A DNA stretch of 64,000 bases from CAYOPZ01 sp964406005 (GTDB lineage Bacteria > Bacteroidota > Bacteroidia > Bacteroidales > SM23-62), in assembly GCA_964406005.1 (NCBI GenBank), contig CAYOPZ010000017.1, positions 1-64,000 on the forward strand. The letters run 5' to 3'. A model generated the notes under the pieces. That model was not told the origin of the DNA and made no database searches. It worked only from the letters and a program-made list of their open reading frames with translations. Both the position numbers and the translations under genes were made by a program. Position 1 is the first letter of the stretch; each line of letters begins with the position of its first letter. Below are positions 36,415-46,282 of the stretch, piece by piece.

Positions 36415-37083
36415 ATGACAAGAAAAGCAACAGAATCGCCGGGAAGGCTTATGGGTCTCCGCTATAAATCACATCCCTGGCATGGGGTGGATATCGGCAA
36501 GAACGCACCGGAGATCGTCACATGCTATATCGAAATGGTCCCGCTGGATACGGTAAAATATGAAGTAGACAAGGTGAGCGGTTACCTGAAGATAGACCGG
36601 CCACAGAAGTATTCCAACAAGGTGCCTTCCCTTTACGGATTCATCCCGCAGACATACAGCGGTGAAGGAGTTGCAAAATTTGATACTGAGAAGGGAGGAG
36701 AGGATATCACCGGTGACGGGGACCCGATCGACATCTGCGTGCTGACGGAAAAAGAGATATCTCACGGGAACATACTTGTTGAGGCGAGACCCATCGGCAG
36801 TTTAAGGATGATCGACAACAGGCAGGCGGACGATAAAGTAATTGCGGTGCTGAACAATGATATGGTGTACGGTGATTACAGGGATATTTCGGATGTTCCT
36901 ACGAAGGTACTGGACCGGCTCAAGCATTATTTCCTTACCTACAAGGACCTGCCGGGCCAGGAAAGGGATTGCTACATTACCCGTGTAATGGGGATTGATG
37001 AAACACGTGACCTGATCTACAGGGCCATAGAAGATTATTCAAGGAGGTTTGCCAACCTGGATTCCGTTTTAACTTCCCTGTGA
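36415..37083 (+). CDS. ppa: Inorganic pyrophosphatase (family I)
   Basis: Hydrolyses pyrophosphate and so drives biosynthetic reactions in the cytoplasm. The 222-residue protein has the soluble family I fold: KYEVDKVSGYLKIDRPQKYS near residue 43, YGFIPQTY, the metal-binding GDGDPIDICVLTE, and DDKVIAVLNND. The region before HPWHGVDIG is a short N-terminal extension; an alternative start at 36451 (MGLRYKSHPWHG) has an SD-like GGAAGG just upstream. I keep the longer frame because related long forms appear to contain a similar GRLMGLRYK segment, but this is from memory. Confidence 0.9.
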   Translation: MTRKATESPGRLMGLRYKSHPWHGVDIGKNAPEIVTCYIEMVPLDTVKYEVDKVSGYLKIDRPQKYSNKVPSLYGFIPQTYSGEGVAKFDTEKGGEDITGDGDPIDICVLTEKEISHGNILVEARPIGSLRMIDNRQADDKVIAVLNNDMVYGDYRDISDVPTKVLDRLKHYFLTYKDLPGQERDCYITRVMGIDETRDLIYRAIEDYSRRFANLDSVLTSL

Positions 37084-37093
37084 TCCCCGTTTA

Positions 37094-37507
37094 TCAGGAT
37101 GGAAATATAGCCGAGGGTACCCTGGTGTGCGGATCGAGGTATCTCGAAAGGGTAGTCATGATCATATCCGGGGGTACGGGCTTTAAAAGAAATTCCCTGC
37201 AATTCAGCTTTTTCATCAGGGGTTTGTATTCTGGCTGGTTCAGGGCTGAATATACGATAATTGGCAGGTCTTTGCGGTATTTCCGGATCAGCCTTGTTGT
37301 CTCGAGCCCGCCCATCCGGGGCATCCTTATATCCATAATGACCAGTTGAATATCGGGATTTTCTATGCAGGCAGTGAAGGCTTCGGTGCCATCGTAAACG
37401 GAATGTATCTTAACCCGGGTACCATCGAGTATGGCTTCGAGGAGCACATGTGCCGATGGATCATCGTCTGCAATCAGAATGGATTTGCCGCTCCAGTCCG
37501 GTGGCAT
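37094..37507 (-). CDS. Single-domain response regulator (CheY-like)
   Basis: A 137-residue stand-alone receiver domain with the acidic pair in ILIADDDPSAH, the phospho-acceptor Asp in VIMDIRMPRMGG, Ser in VYSALNQ and the conserved Lys in FLLKPVPP. There is no DNA-binding output domain, so it signals by protein contact. No histidine kinase is adjacent. It converges with the pyrophosphatase gene across 10 bp. Confidence 0.93.
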   Translation of the reverse strand: MPPDWSGKSILIADDDPSAHVLLEAILDGTRVKIHSVYDGTEAFTACIENPDIQLVIMDIRMPRMGGLETTRLIRKYRKDLPIIVYSALNQPEYKPLMKKLNCREFLLKPVPPDMIMTTLSRYLDPHTRVPSAIFPS

Positions 37508-37602
37508 TTTTTAAGAATAGGAATTAGATTACCAAGATAGGTTTTTTATTTCTGTCAATAACCTTAAATGTCCGGATTTTTTTCAACCAAATTACAGGGT
37601 TT

Positions 37603-38655
37603 TCAACACCTGAAATCAAGATCCCTGAAGTGGCGTCTCCCCCGTATAAAAAAATTGAATACTATGCTTCCGGCGTATATTTCGGGGTGGATGGCCGGGA
37701 GGGATATTTTCAGGCTCCGCCTGCGAAGCTGGCGTACCGGGCCCGCATGGCCCAACAGATAAAGATATGCTTTAATTACGGCCGCCATGTTTCTGAATTC
37801 AAGCCTGAACAGGAATTGGACGGTGGCAATGAGATCAAGGATAAACCTCGGGAAAAGGACAGGAAAAAGTTTCCGGGCAGGAAGGTTCTTGTACAGAAGT
37901 ATGATGTTGTTCCTGAAATTCAGGTAGGTTTTTTTGTGGTCATTGCTGGGCAGTGTCCCTCCGCCTACGTGGTATACGACCGATCCATGGCAGTACATAA
38001 TCCTGTAGCCCATGTTCTTTATTCTCCAGCAAAGATCGATCTCCTCCATATGTGCAAAGAAAAACGGGTCGAGTCCGCCAGCTTTTTTAAAAAGCTCCCC
38101 GCGTATCATCAGGCAGGCGCCGGAAGCCCAGAATATGTTGCTGTCCCTGTCAAATTGTCCTTCGTCTTTTTCAATCACGTTAAATATCCTCCCCCGGCAG
38201 AAGGGATAGCCGTATCTGTCAAGGAATCCGCCCGCTGCCCCGGCATGCTCGAACCGGTCTTTCCGGTGCCATGACCTGATCTTGGGCATGCATGCCCCGA
38301 CATCGGTATTTCCGGAAATCATATCGTACAGTGGCTCAAGCCACCCCGGGGAGACCTCCACATCGGAGTTAAGCAACACGAAATATGTAGCTTCTATCCG
38401 GTCAAGCGCCAGATTATACCCCCCTGCAAATCCGTGATTTTTTTCAAATGTGATGAGCTTTATGCCGGGGTATGCAGACCGGATCAGGCCAGTCGATGCA
38501 TCTGTGGAAGCATTGTCCGCAATCCATATATCCGCGATGGACGCCGGGGTCGATTCGATCAGGGGTGGAAGGAACTTTTTAAGGAGTTCCTCCCCGTTCC
38601 AGTTCAATATAACAACTGCTACCTCAGCCAGGTTCAATGTTGATTTTGCAAACAT
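37603..38655 (-). CDS. Glycosyltransferase family 2
   Basis: A 350-residue rhamnosyl-type GT2 enzyme. The GT-A domain (about 8-260) shows VVILNWNGEELLKKFLPPL, IADNASTDAS, LLNSDVEVSPGWL, ASGACLMIRGELF and a C-terminal EEIDLCWRIKNMG acidic motif. A single membrane-active hydrophobic stretch lies near 275-310. The substrate is unknown; genes before it make lipid A acyl chains and polyphosphate. It is the last gene of the six-gene minus operon, 25 bp after the acyltransferase. Confidence 0.92.
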   Translation of the reverse strand: MFAKSTLNLAEVAVVILNWNGEELLKKFLPPLIESTPASIADIWIADNASTDASTGLIRSAYPGIKLITFEKNHGFAGGYNLALDRIEATYFVLLNSDVEVSPGWLEPLYDMISGNTDVGACMPKIRSWHRKDRFEHAGAAGGFLDRYGYPFCRGRIFNVIEKDEGQFDRDSNIFWASGACLMIRGELFKKAGGLDPFFFAHMEEIDLCWRIKNMGYRIMYCHGSVVYHVGGGTLPSNDHKKTYLNFRNNIILLYKNLPARKLFPVLFPRFILDLIATVQFLFRLEFRNMAAVIKAYLYLLGHAGPVRQLRRRSLKISLPAIHPEIYAGSIVFNFFIRGRRHFRDLDFRC

Positions 38656-38680
38656 CTAATTTAACGAATATATTTCATCC

Positions 38681-39580
38681 TCACGAGGAGGGATTCATTT
38701 CTGACATTTTCCTTGGGGTGAGTTTCCATCGACGGTGGCTCCACAGCCAGTGTTCGGGTTTTTCCCGGATAATCCGCTCCAGCACCCTTACATGCTTTTC
38801 CGTGATCTCGTACATCCCGATATCGCCGACCTCTTCAAAAAGCGGGATGATCTCGACTTCATAGTATCCCCTTTTTTCTTTTTTGACATGAAAAAAAACA
38901 ACAGCGTGCCCGGTTTTAAGGGCCATTTTTTCGGCTCCGAGGTAGACCGGTGTAAGCTGGTTCAGGAACTGTGTCCAGTATTGTGTTTCCTCCCAGACGG
39001 GCGACTGGTCCCCGAGGAATCCACTGATCGTCAATAGATTCTTATGTTTATACCTCAACAGCCTGCGCAGGGTGTCCCTCATCGGGATCAATTCGGGGCC
39101 GTGCCGTTCACGCATTCTTTTCATCAGCCTGTCAAAGTATTTATTGTTCAAGGGCTTGTATATGACTACCGGGTGAAAGGGTGAGTCGGAAGAAAGGGCA
39201 TTTACCCATTCCCAGTTGTTGTAATGGGCAGTTACCATGATCACGCTTTTGCCTCTGCTGTAAAAATCGGACAGAATATCGGGATTCGTGTAACGGATGC
39301 GCCTGTTTAGCTTTTCCGGGGAAATCGAGATCATTTTCAGCGTTTCCAGCATGATGTCGTTGAAATGCCTGTAAAACTTCCTTGCTATGGTGCGCAGCTC
39401 TGCCCTGGATTTTTCAGGGAAGGATCTCCGGAGGTTCTCCGTGACTACTTTTTTCCGGTACCCGACAAGGTGATAGGTAAGCGGAAACAGCAGATCGGAA
39501 ACAAGGTAAAGGACCTGGAGAGGGAGCAGTGAGATGAAATAAATAAGGGGCAGTAGAATATAATAGATGATGGCTGCCAT
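38681..39580 (-). CDS. Lipid A biosynthesis acyltransferase (LpxL/LpxM family)
   Basis: A 299-residue inner-membrane acyltransferase that adds a secondary fatty acid to lipid A or a related lipid. It has an N-terminal membrane helix (about 5-28) and the HX4E catalytic motif in VTAHYNNWEWVNAL (His117 region), with SGFLGDQSPVWE later in the substrate site. Bacteroidota carry one such gene, giving penta-acylated lipid A. It lies 2 bp after the inositol-phosphatase-like gene in the same operon. Confidence 0.9.
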   Translation of the reverse strand: MAAIIYYILLPLIYFISLLPLQVLYLVSDLLFPLTYHLVGYRKKVVTENLRRSFPEKSRAELRTIARKFYRHFNDIMLETLKMISISPEKLNRRIRYTNPDILSDFYSRGKSVIMVTAHYNNWEWVNALSSDSPFHPVVIYKPLNNKYFDRLMKRMRERHGPELIPMRDTLRRLLRYKHKNLLTISGFLGDQSPVWEETQYWTQFLNQLTPVYLGAEKMALKTGHAVVFFHVKKEKRGYYEVEIIPLFEEVGDIGMYEITEKHVRVLERIIREKPEHWLWSHRRWKLTPRKMSEMNPSS

Positions 39581-39582
39581 GC

Positions 39583-40389
39583 TCAGATCTCCTTCCGCTC
39601 TGTGAATATCTGTTTTACGGTTTCAAGGAATTCTCCGTGCACGGATGGGTTGGATGCAATAACGGTTTTCCCGAACAGCCAGTCATCCCTGCCTTCGAAA
39701 TCGCAGACCATGCCGCCGGCCTGGCGGACTATGAAAGCACCGGCGGCAATATCCCAGGGATTCAGCCCGTATTCATAAAAAGCCTCGAAACGTCCGGAGG
39801 CGACATAGGCAAGGTCAGTGGCTGCAGACCCGAGCCTTCTCAATCCGTGGGAATGCTGCATGAAGTGCCTGAGAGAAACCATAAAGGGATCAAGCCTGTC
39901 GAAAAGTGTGTACGGGAAACCTGTTGCGATCAGGGAATCACGGACCCTGTTTGTTCCGCTGACACGAATCTCCCTGCCGTTCATGTAGGCTTTTCCTCCT
40001 TTCCATGCATAGAAGAATTCCCTGAATCCCAGTTCATAGACCAGCCCGAGGATGATCTCCCCGTCCTGTATAAGGGCGATGCTGATGGCATAGGGCGGCA
40101 GCCCGTGGATGAAATTTGTTGTCCCGTCAAGCGGATCGATGATCCACTGAAAAATTTCGCCATGCTGACCGGCTGTTCCTTCTTCGGTAATAAAACCCGA
40201 TCCGGGAAGGAGCCGCCTGAGCCCGGTGACAAGCATTTTCTCAGAACCGGTATCCACATGGGTAACGTAGTCATGTTTTCCCTTCGCCTCTACGGATGAC
40301 CCGGTGAATTTTCCCTGCTCGCTGAGTATAAAATCTCCCGCATCTTTTGCAATTTCCCTTACCCGCTTACATAATGCTTCAAGATCCAT
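39583..40389 (-). CDS. Inositol monophosphatase family protein
   Basis: A 268-residue Mg2+/Li+-sensitive phosphatase of the IMPase fold. The metal-binding motif is FQWIIDPLDGTTNFIHG and the second one is NPWDIAAGAFIVRQAGG; FITEEGTAG holds the preceding acidic ligand. In bacteria related SuhB proteins act on inositol phosphates and also in rRNA transcription; CysQ-like specificity is less likely given the motifs. It begins immediately after the ppk stop, so the two are certainly co-transcribed. Confidence 0.92.
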   Translation of the reverse strand: MDLEALCKRVREIAKDAGDFILSEQGKFTGSSVEAKGKHDYVTHVDTGSEKMLVTGLRRLLPGSGFITEEGTAGQHGEIFQWIIDPLDGTTNFIHGLPPYAISIALIQDGEIILGLVYELGFREFFYAWKGGKAYMNGREIRVSGTNRVRDSLIATGFPYTLFDRLDPFMVSLRHFMQHSHGLRRLGSAATDLAYVASGRFEAFYEYGLNPWDIAAGAFIVRQAGGMVCDFEGRDDWLFGKTVIASNPSVHGEFLETVKQIFTERKEI

Positions 40390-42444
40390 TCAGGATTTCT
40401 GCTTGTAATATTTGTACAATTCTATCTGTGACTGCACCCTGCGCCCGCCCCGCGTCTTCCGGTACCTGTTTTTCTGTGATTCGTCTATGACCCTTGCCTT
40501 TACGTTATCCTGCATCTGCAGTTCAAGGATGTACTTGATCTCCTGCTGGATATCCGGATCAAAAATGGGACAGGCCACCTCGACACGGTGATCCAGGTTT
40601 CGTGGCATCCAGTCGGCCGACGAGATATAATATTTCTCATCATTGTTGTTGCAGAAGACGAATATCCGTGAATGTTCGAGAAATTTATCAACAATGCTGA
40701 TAACCTCTATGTTTTCACTCATGCCCGGAACGCCCGGGATCAGGGAACAAATACCCCTGATAATGGCTTTGATGTGCACTCCGGCGGAATTGGCCTGGTA
40801 AAGTTTCCTGATCATGTCACCGTCCACCAGGCTGTTGATCTTTAAAATGATAAAGGCATTCTTCCCTTCCCGGGCGTTGCGGATCTCCGTATCGATCATG
40901 GCATATAACCGGTGGCGCATATAAAGTGGTGAAACCAGCAGGTGCCTGTACTTGTACGTTTTGTAGGTTGCATCAAAAAAATTGAAAACCTTGCTCACTT
41001 CTTCTGTGATCCGCCTGTCGGAAGTAAGCAGGCTCATATCTCCGTAAACGGATGCCGTTCCTTCATGATAGTTACCGGTCCCGACAGAAGCATACTGTTT
41101 CAGCTTTCCTCCTTCCCTCCTTATGATCAGGCATAGTTTCGCGTGCACTTTCAGTCCCGGCAGGCCGAACAGTACCTTTGCACCCGCTTCCTCCAGCCTC
41201 CTGGCCCAGAATATGTTTGATTTCTCGTCGAAACGGGCCTGCAGTTCGATGATCACGGTCACTTTTTTACCGTTCATGGCTGCACTTATGAGTGCGTTGA
41301 TCACCCGGGAGTTCCTGGCAACACGGTACAGGGATATGGAAACAGAGACCACGTCGGGATCGATGGCCGCTTCCCTGAGAAGGTTAATGTGATGGTCGAA
41401 CTTCTGAAAAGGGACATGGATCAGGATGTCCTTCTTCTGCAGGACCTGAATGATGCTTTTATGGGGCTTTAGGTTGGGATGGGAGAATGCAGGCGAAGGC
41501 GGGTAAACGAGCCTTTTTGCCCCCAGGTTGGGAAAATTCATGTAATCCTTGAAATTGTGGTACCTGCCCCCGGGGATCAGGTTGTCCCCTCTGTCAAGAT
41601 TCAGGTTCGATATCAGGTAATTCAGGAGATCATCGGGTATCTGGCCGTCATAGACGAATCGCACCGGCTGTCCCTTTATTCTGTCCGAGACGCTGCTGTC
41701 TATTTTTTCCAGGAAGGATTTTGAAAGGTCGTTATCGATGTCCAGCTCCGCATCCCTGGTAAGTTTTACGGTATAGGCGTGAAAACGGTCATAATGGAAG
41801 ATATCGAATATATCGTCCAGGCCGAAACGGATCACGTCATCCAGAAGGATGATAAACCTGTCCTTTCCCGCAGGGGGGAGAACGACGAAACGGCCGATCT
41901 CGTCGCTGGGGATCTCCACGAGAGCGTATTCCGGTTTTACGGAGGCATCGCTGCTGGTCATCTTGATGGCAAGGTAGATGGATTTATCCCTGAGCTGGGG
42001 AAATTTCTTGACATTGTGCAGCATAACGGGGGTAATCACGGAAAGCACCTTATCCTGGAAAAAGGTCCTCGCATATTCTGCCTGCACTCCATCCAGCTGC
42101 TGCTCATTGATAATATGTATGTGATGTTTCGCCAGGTCCCGTATAAGCGTCTGATAGGTGAGCTCGAATTTATCACTCAGGAGGATTACCTTTTTCTGTA
42201 TCTCGTTCAGGATCTTCTTCGGTTTCTCGTTGTTCCTGCCTCCCAGGGTTTCCCCCACATCGATCATCCGTTTGATCGTAGCGACACGGACCTTGAAGAA
42301 TTCATCCTGGTTGTTGGAATATATGCCCAGGAAGCGAAAGCGTTCGATGAGGGGAACATCGGGATCCATTGCTTCCTGGAGGACCCTTTCATTGAAGGCC
42401 AGCCAGCTCAGTTCCCTGTTGATTATCCGGTTTTTATTCGCCAT
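40390..42444 (-). CDS. ppk1: Polyphosphate kinase 1
   Basis: Reversibly polymerises the gamma-phosphate of ATP into polyphosphate. The 684-residue protein carries the four PPK1 domains: the N-terminal helical part (NRELSWLAFNERVLQEA), the head, and two phospholipase-D-like halves. The catalytic phosphohistidine is in VHAKLCLIIRREGG; GTGNYHEGTASVYGDMSLLT follows, and the second half has DWMPRNLDHRVEVACPIFD. It lies between sixA-like and IMPase genes, an arrangement consistent with phosphate or polyphosphate control. Confidence 0.96.
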   Translation of the reverse strand: MANKNRIINRELSWLAFNERVLQEAMDPDVPLIERFRFLGIYSNNQDEFFKVRVATIKRMIDVGETLGGRNNEKPKKILNEIQKKVILLSDKFELTYQTLIRDLAKHHIHIINEQQLDGVQAEYARTFFQDKVLSVITPVMLHNVKKFPQLRDKSIYLAIKMTSSDASVKPEYALVEIPSDEIGRFVVLPPAGKDRFIILLDDVIRFGLDDIFDIFHYDRFHAYTVKLTRDAELDIDNDLSKSFLEKIDSSVSDRIKGQPVRFVYDGQIPDDLLNYLISNLNLDRGDNLIPGGRYHNFKDYMNFPNLGAKRLVYPPSPAFSHPNLKPHKSIIQVLQKKDILIHVPFQKFDHHINLLREAAIDPDVVSVSISLYRVARNSRVINALISAAMNGKKVTVIIELQARFDEKSNIFWARRLEEAGAKVLFGLPGLKVHAKLCLIIRREGGKLKQYASVGTGNYHEGTASVYGDMSLLTSDRRITEEVSKVFNFFDATYKTYKYRHLLVSPLYMRHRLYAMIDTEIRNAREGKNAFIILKINSLVDGDMIRKLYQANSAGVHIKAIIRGICSLIPGVPGMSENIEVISIVDKFLEHSRIFVFCNNNDEKYYISSADWMPRNLDHRVEVACPIFDPDIQQEIKYILELQMQDNVKARVIDESQKNRYRKTRGGRRVQSQIELYKYYKQKS

Positions 42445-42482
42445 CGGGAGTATAAAAGTAATAAAAACCCCCGAGCCTTTAA

Positions 42483-42977
42483 TTATGTATACAGCTTTGG
42501 ATAATCAAAATGCTCCCTGGCTGCCTGTGCCTTCCCGATCCTTTTCCAGGAGCTCGTTTCAAATGTCAGGCTTACGATTCCGGCAGTCGGAATATTGGCA
42601 ACAGGTTTTGTCATCATCCGGTTTGCAAGTGAAGTGAATGTCGGGTTGTGGCCGAATAGCAGAATTTCCGAATGCTTGTCATCCTGTCTCCTTACAAGGT
42701 TAAGGAGATCATCCGTATGACCCGTGTAAATCACATCTTCAATGCATATCCGTGCATAGGGAATCTTCAATGTACGGGTAAAAATGACAGCCGTGTAAAG
42801 GGCCCTGTTGGCGGGACTGCTGAGCAGGAGGCCGGGCTTGACCTTTCGCTCTGCAAGCTTGTTTGCCATCATGTAGGCATTGTTCACGCCGCGCTGGCTT
42901 AAAGGACGGTCTATGTCTGATAAGCCTTCGAAATCCCAGCTGGATTTTCCGTGCCGGATGATGTGCAGCGTTCTCAT
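42483..42977 (-). CDS. SixA-like histidine phosphatase
   Basis: A 164-residue short histidine-phosphatase (phosphoglycerate mutase-like) protein with the nucleophile in TLHIIRHGKSSWDFEG and the second His in LLFGHNPTFTSLANRM. E. coli SixA dephosphorylates phosphohistidine on NPr or ArcB; here the partner is unknown. The start overlaps the phoH stop by one base (TAATG), showing coupling. Polyphosphate kinase follows 38 bp later. Confidence 0.92.
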   Translation of the reverse strand: MRTLHIIRHGKSSWDFEGLSDIDRPLSQRGVNNAYMMANKLAERKVKPGLLLSSPANRALYTAVIFTRTLKIPYARICIEDVIYTGHTDDLLNLVRRQDDKHSEILLFGHNPTFTSLANRMMTKPVANIPTAGIVSLTFETSSWKRIGKAQAAREHFDYPKLYT

Positions 42978-44308
42978 TACAACAGGCTGCTTGCCAGATC
43001 CGCGAGGAAGGAGCGTTCGCCTTTTACAAGATGTACGTGGGCGAAAATTTCCTGGCCCCGCATTTTATCCGAGAGATGGGATAAACCGTTGGAGTGTGAA
43101 TCAAGGTATGGGGAATCAATCTGCTCTATGTCTCCTGTGAATACCATTTTAGTCCCTTCCCCGGCGCGGGTAATGATGGTTTTGACTTCATGTGGCGTCA
43201 GGTTCTGGGCCTCGTCCACTATAAAAAATACCCTTGACAGGCTCCTCCCGCGGATGTATGCCAGGGGGGTAATGACCAGTTTTTCGGTTTTCAGCATTTC
43301 ATCGATCTTGGTGAACTCCGTGCTCTGCTGGCTGAATTTATGCTTGATGACCGCAAGATTGTCCATAAGGGGCTGCATGTAGGGTTCGATCTTTTCTTTT
43401 ACATCCCCTGGCAGAAAACCCATATCCCTGTTGGCCAGTGGAACAATGGGACGCGCCAGGAAGACCTGGGTGAACAGCTTTCGCTGGTAAAGCGCTGCAG
43501 CCAGTGCAAGAAGCGTTTTGCCCGTACCCGCCTTGCCGGTCAGGGATACAAGCTGTATCTCGGGCCTCATAAGAGCGTCAAGGGCAAAAGCCTGTTCCGC
43601 GTTCCTGGGCTCAATTCCGTAGGCTTTCTGTTTTTCCACCCTGTCCAGCATCCTGTTGAAGGGATCGTAATGTGCAAGAGCGCTGGATTTCCCGTTTTTA
43701 AGTATATAATACTGGTGAGCGGAAGGTTCTTCCGGAAATTTGAACTCTTCCACAGGAACCCCTTCGAATTCTTCATACATCCTGGAAATGAGGCCGGTGT
43801 CCATGCCTTCGGTAATGCTGATCCCCTTGTAGAGTTCGTCGATGTTGGCGATTTTGTCATTTTTGTAGTCCTGTGCAGGGATACCTATGGCTTTTGCCTT
43901 CATCCTGAGGTTGATATCCTTGGAGATCAGAACCACGTTCTTCTGCTGGTTCTGTACGTGCAGGTACTCTGCTATGGCCAGAATGCGGTGGTCGGGGGTA
44001 TTTTCCGGGAAGGATTTATTGAGGATATCCGAGTAGGGTTTGCCTGTTTCAATACTCAGCTTCCCAAGGTCGTCTCCCAGTGAAATTCCCCCGTTGAACA
44101 GTTCGTCACCGGACAGTTTGTCAAGCTCGCGGGTAAACTCCCTGGCATGAAAGTTCAACTGGTCATTTCCCCTCTTGAACTTGTCAAGCTCCTCAAGTAC
44201 GACGATGGGGATAACGACATCATTCTCTTCAAAATTATAGATACATTTGTAGTCGTGCAGGAGCACATTCGTATCCAGTACAAATGTCTTTTTGGGCTTT
44301 TTTGGCAT
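42977..44308 (-). CDS. PIN-PhoH protein (YlaK/PhoH2-like)
   Basis: A 443-residue fusion of an N-terminal PIN ribonuclease domain (TFVLDTNVLLHDYKCIYNFEENDVVIP with its acidic residues) to a PhoH helicase-like ATPase. Walker A is LTGKAGTGKTLLALA and Walker B is FFIVDEAQNLTPHEV. Mycobacterial PhoH2 proteins of this form unwind and cut RNA. It is the first gene of the minus-strand operon, so its promoter lies in the 96 bp shared with the divergent nitroreductase gene. Confidence 0.94.
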   Translation of the reverse strand: MPKKPKKTFVLDTNVLLHDYKCIYNFEENDVVIPIVVLEELDKFKRGNDQLNFHAREFTRELDKLSGDELFNGGISLGDDLGKLSIETGKPYSDILNKSFPENTPDHRILAIAEYLHVQNQQKNVVLISKDINLRMKAKAIGIPAQDYKNDKIANIDELYKGISITEGMDTGLISRMYEEFEGVPVEEFKFPEEPSAHQYYILKNGKSSALAHYDPFNRMLDRVEKQKAYGIEPRNAEQAFALDALMRPEIQLVSLTGKAGTGKTLLALAAALYQRKLFTQVFLARPIVPLANRDMGFLPGDVKEKIEPYMQPLMDNLAVIKHKFSQQSTEFTKIDEMLKTEKLVITPLAYIRGRSLSRVFFIVDEAQNLTPHEVKTIITRAGEGTKMVFTGDIEQIDSPYLDSHSNGLSHLSDKMRGQEIFAHVHLVKGERSFLADLASSLL

Positions 44309-44404
44309 TAAAAGAAACCTTTAGGGTATATTCCTTATAAAATTACTTATAAGTTCCTTAATAAAGTGTTGGAAATCTGTTCATAACCTGTTAAATAATG
44401 GAAG

Positions 44405-44947
44405 ATGGATAAATTGAATAATCCCGTAATTGACGCTATATTAAAGAGAAGGAGCATAAGACGCTATTCCGGCAGACCTGTTGATAAGTCCGATATTGAC
44501 ATTGTGTTGAAAGCCGCCATGCACGCCCCTTCGGCAAGGAACCAGCAACCCTGGCATTTCATGGTCATTGACAGACAGGACCTCCTTGAAAGGATCGCGG
44601 ATATTCACCCCTATGCGTCCATGCTCCCGCAGGCTGAGCTTGCAATTCTTATCCTTGGGGATGAAAACCTCGAGCTCAGCAAAGGGTACTGGCCGGTCGA
44701 CTGTGCCGCGGCCACACAGAACATCCTTCTTGCAGCGCATGCCCTGGGACTGGGTGCCGTATGGCTGGGCGTTTATCCGAGGGAAGAAAGGCAGAAGGGA
44801 TTATCGGAACTTTTCAGGCTGCCCGGGAACATACATCCTTTCTCCCTGGTGTCTGTCGGTTACCCCGCCGAAAAAAAGGCCCCTGCTGAAAGGTTTAATT
44901 CGGAGCGGGTGCGGCGGAACGGTTGGAAAGGGAGTGAAAGACCATGA
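44405..44947 (+). CDS. Nitroreductase family flavoprotein
   Basis: A 180-residue FMN-dependent oxidoreductase of the NfsB-like class. Flavin-binding sequences are RRSIRRYSGRPVDKSDI and MHAPSARNQQPWHFMVI at the N-terminus, and CAAATQNILLAAHALGLGAVWLGVYP for the dimer-interface helix and phosphate contacts. Substrate is unknown; the small size fits a generic NAD(P)H nitroreductase or iodotyrosine-dehalogenase-like enzyme. It ends four bases before the folC start. Confidence 0.92.
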   Translation: MDKLNNPVIDAILKRRSIRRYSGRPVDKSDIDIVLKAAMHAPSARNQQPWHFMVIDRQDLLERIADIHPYASMLPQAELAILILGDENLELSKGYWPVDCAAATQNILLAAHALGLGAVWLGVYPREERQKGLSELFRLPGNIHPFSLVSVGYPAEKKAPAERFNSERVRRNGWKGSERP

Positions 44948-44951
44948 TCCG

Positions 44952-46244
44952 TTGACCTATCAGGATGCCATAAAATACCTGTATGCAAGGCTCCCAATGT
45001 ATCAGAGAGTGGGGAAGGCGGCATATAAATTCACGCTCGGTAACACGCTGGAACTGGATGAATATTTCGAACATCCCCACAGGCAATTTACAAGCATACA
45101 TATTGCAGGTACAAACGGGAAAGGATCGGTGGCCCATATGCTTGCCTCCGTGCTTCAGTCATCGGGTTACCGTACGGGGTTATACACCTCACCACACCTG
45201 AAAGATTTCAGGGAACGGATACGGATAAACGGACAGCCTGTCCCCGGAGAGGAGGTGACGGCATTTGTTTCCGCAAACAGGGCGATCATGGAAAAGATCA
45301 GACCCTCTTTTTTTGAGGCAACGGTGGCCATGGCATTCGATCATTTTGCCAGGGAACGCATTGATATTGCAGTGATTGAGACCGGCATGGGAGGGCGGCT
45401 GGACTCGACCAATATCATTACACCCCTGGTTTCCGTGATTACGAATATAGGGATGGATCACAGCAGTTTCCTGGGTGACACCCTTGCTGCGATCGCTTTT
45501 GAGAAGGCCGGAATCATGAAACCCGGAGTCCCTGTTGTGATAGGGGAGAAGCAGGAAGAGACAGCCCCGGTGTTCCTGCAAAGGGCAGAAGAGCTGAACT
45601 GCCCGCTGCATTATGCAGGAGATGAATTCAGCATCGATTATTCCACCCTGAACAGCTCGGGAAAACAGGTCATGCAGGTTTACCGGGAGGGAAAGATCTG
45701 GCTTGAGAACCTGGAGCTGGACCAGTTGGGTATGTACCAGCGAAAAAATGCGGCTACTGCCCTGAAGGTTATTGACCTGATGAATCGTTCCGGTCCATGG
45801 AAGGCAGGAGAAAAGGCTCTTCGTGAGGGATTTGTTTCAGTTTCCGGACTCACCGGCCTGCGGGGGCGGTGGGAGATCCTGTCGAGGGATCCGCTGGTGG
45901 TCTGCGATACTGCTCACAATCCCGATGGAATGAGGGAAGCAGTGGCACAGATCCGGCAGACTGCCTGGAAGAACCTGCATGTCATCATTGGTTTCGTAGA
46001 CGACAAGGATCCGGCCCCTGTGCTGAAAGAATTTCCCCGTGAGGCCCTGTTCTACTTCACCCAGGCTTCCGTACCAAGGGCCATGGATAAGGAGAAGCTG
46101 GCCATGGAGGCATTGCGCTGCGGGATACGGGGAAAGGTCTGCATGACGCCTGCTTCAGCACTCGAACTTGCACGGGGAAATGCAGGCCGGCACGATATGA
46201 TCTTCCTGAGCGGCAGTACTTTTATCGTGGCAGAGGTTCTTTAA
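44952..46244 (+). CDS. folC: Bifunctional folylpolyglutamate/dihydrofolate synthase
   Basis: Adds glutamate to dihydropteroate and to folates. The start is TTG at 44952 (MTYQDAIKYLYARLPMYQRVG), which matches family N-termini, rather than the far upstream frame that overlaps the nitroreductase; a GTG at 44934 is the other option. The 430-residue protein has the P-loop IHIAGTNGKGSVAHMLAS, ETGMGGRLDSTNII, TNIGMDHSSFLGD and, in the C-terminal domain, DTAHNPDGMREAV. A GGAAAGGGAG run precedes the start by about 15 bases. It is co-transcribed with the nitroreductase. Confidence 0.94.
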   Translation: MTYQDAIKYLYARLPMYQRVGKAAYKFTLGNTLELDEYFEHPHRQFTSIHIAGTNGKGSVAHMLASVLQSSGYRTGLYTSPHLKDFRERIRINGQPVPGEEVTAFVSANRAIMEKIRPSFFEATVAMAFDHFARERIDIAVIETGMGGRLDSTNIITPLVSVITNIGMDHSSFLGDTLAAIAFEKAGIMKPGVPVVIGEKQEETAPVFLQRAEELNCPLHYAGDEFSIDYSTLNSSGKQVMQVYREGKIWLENLELDQLGMYQRKNAATALKVIDLMNRSGPWKAGEKALREGFVSVSGLTGLRGRWEILSRDPLVVCDTAHNPDGMREAVAQIRQTAWKNLHVIIGFVDDKDPAPVLKEFPREALFYFTQASVPRAMDKEKLAMEALRCGIRGKVCMTPASALELARGNAGRHDMIFLSGSTFIVAEVL

Positions 46245-46282
46245 GATCAGATGTATTGAAAAATCCGTAAATTCATTTTCGA

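Noticed and set aside
44568..44951. Upstream extension of folC over the nitroreductase
   Set aside because: It would read the nitroreductase gene in a second frame; FolC family alignment starts at 44952.
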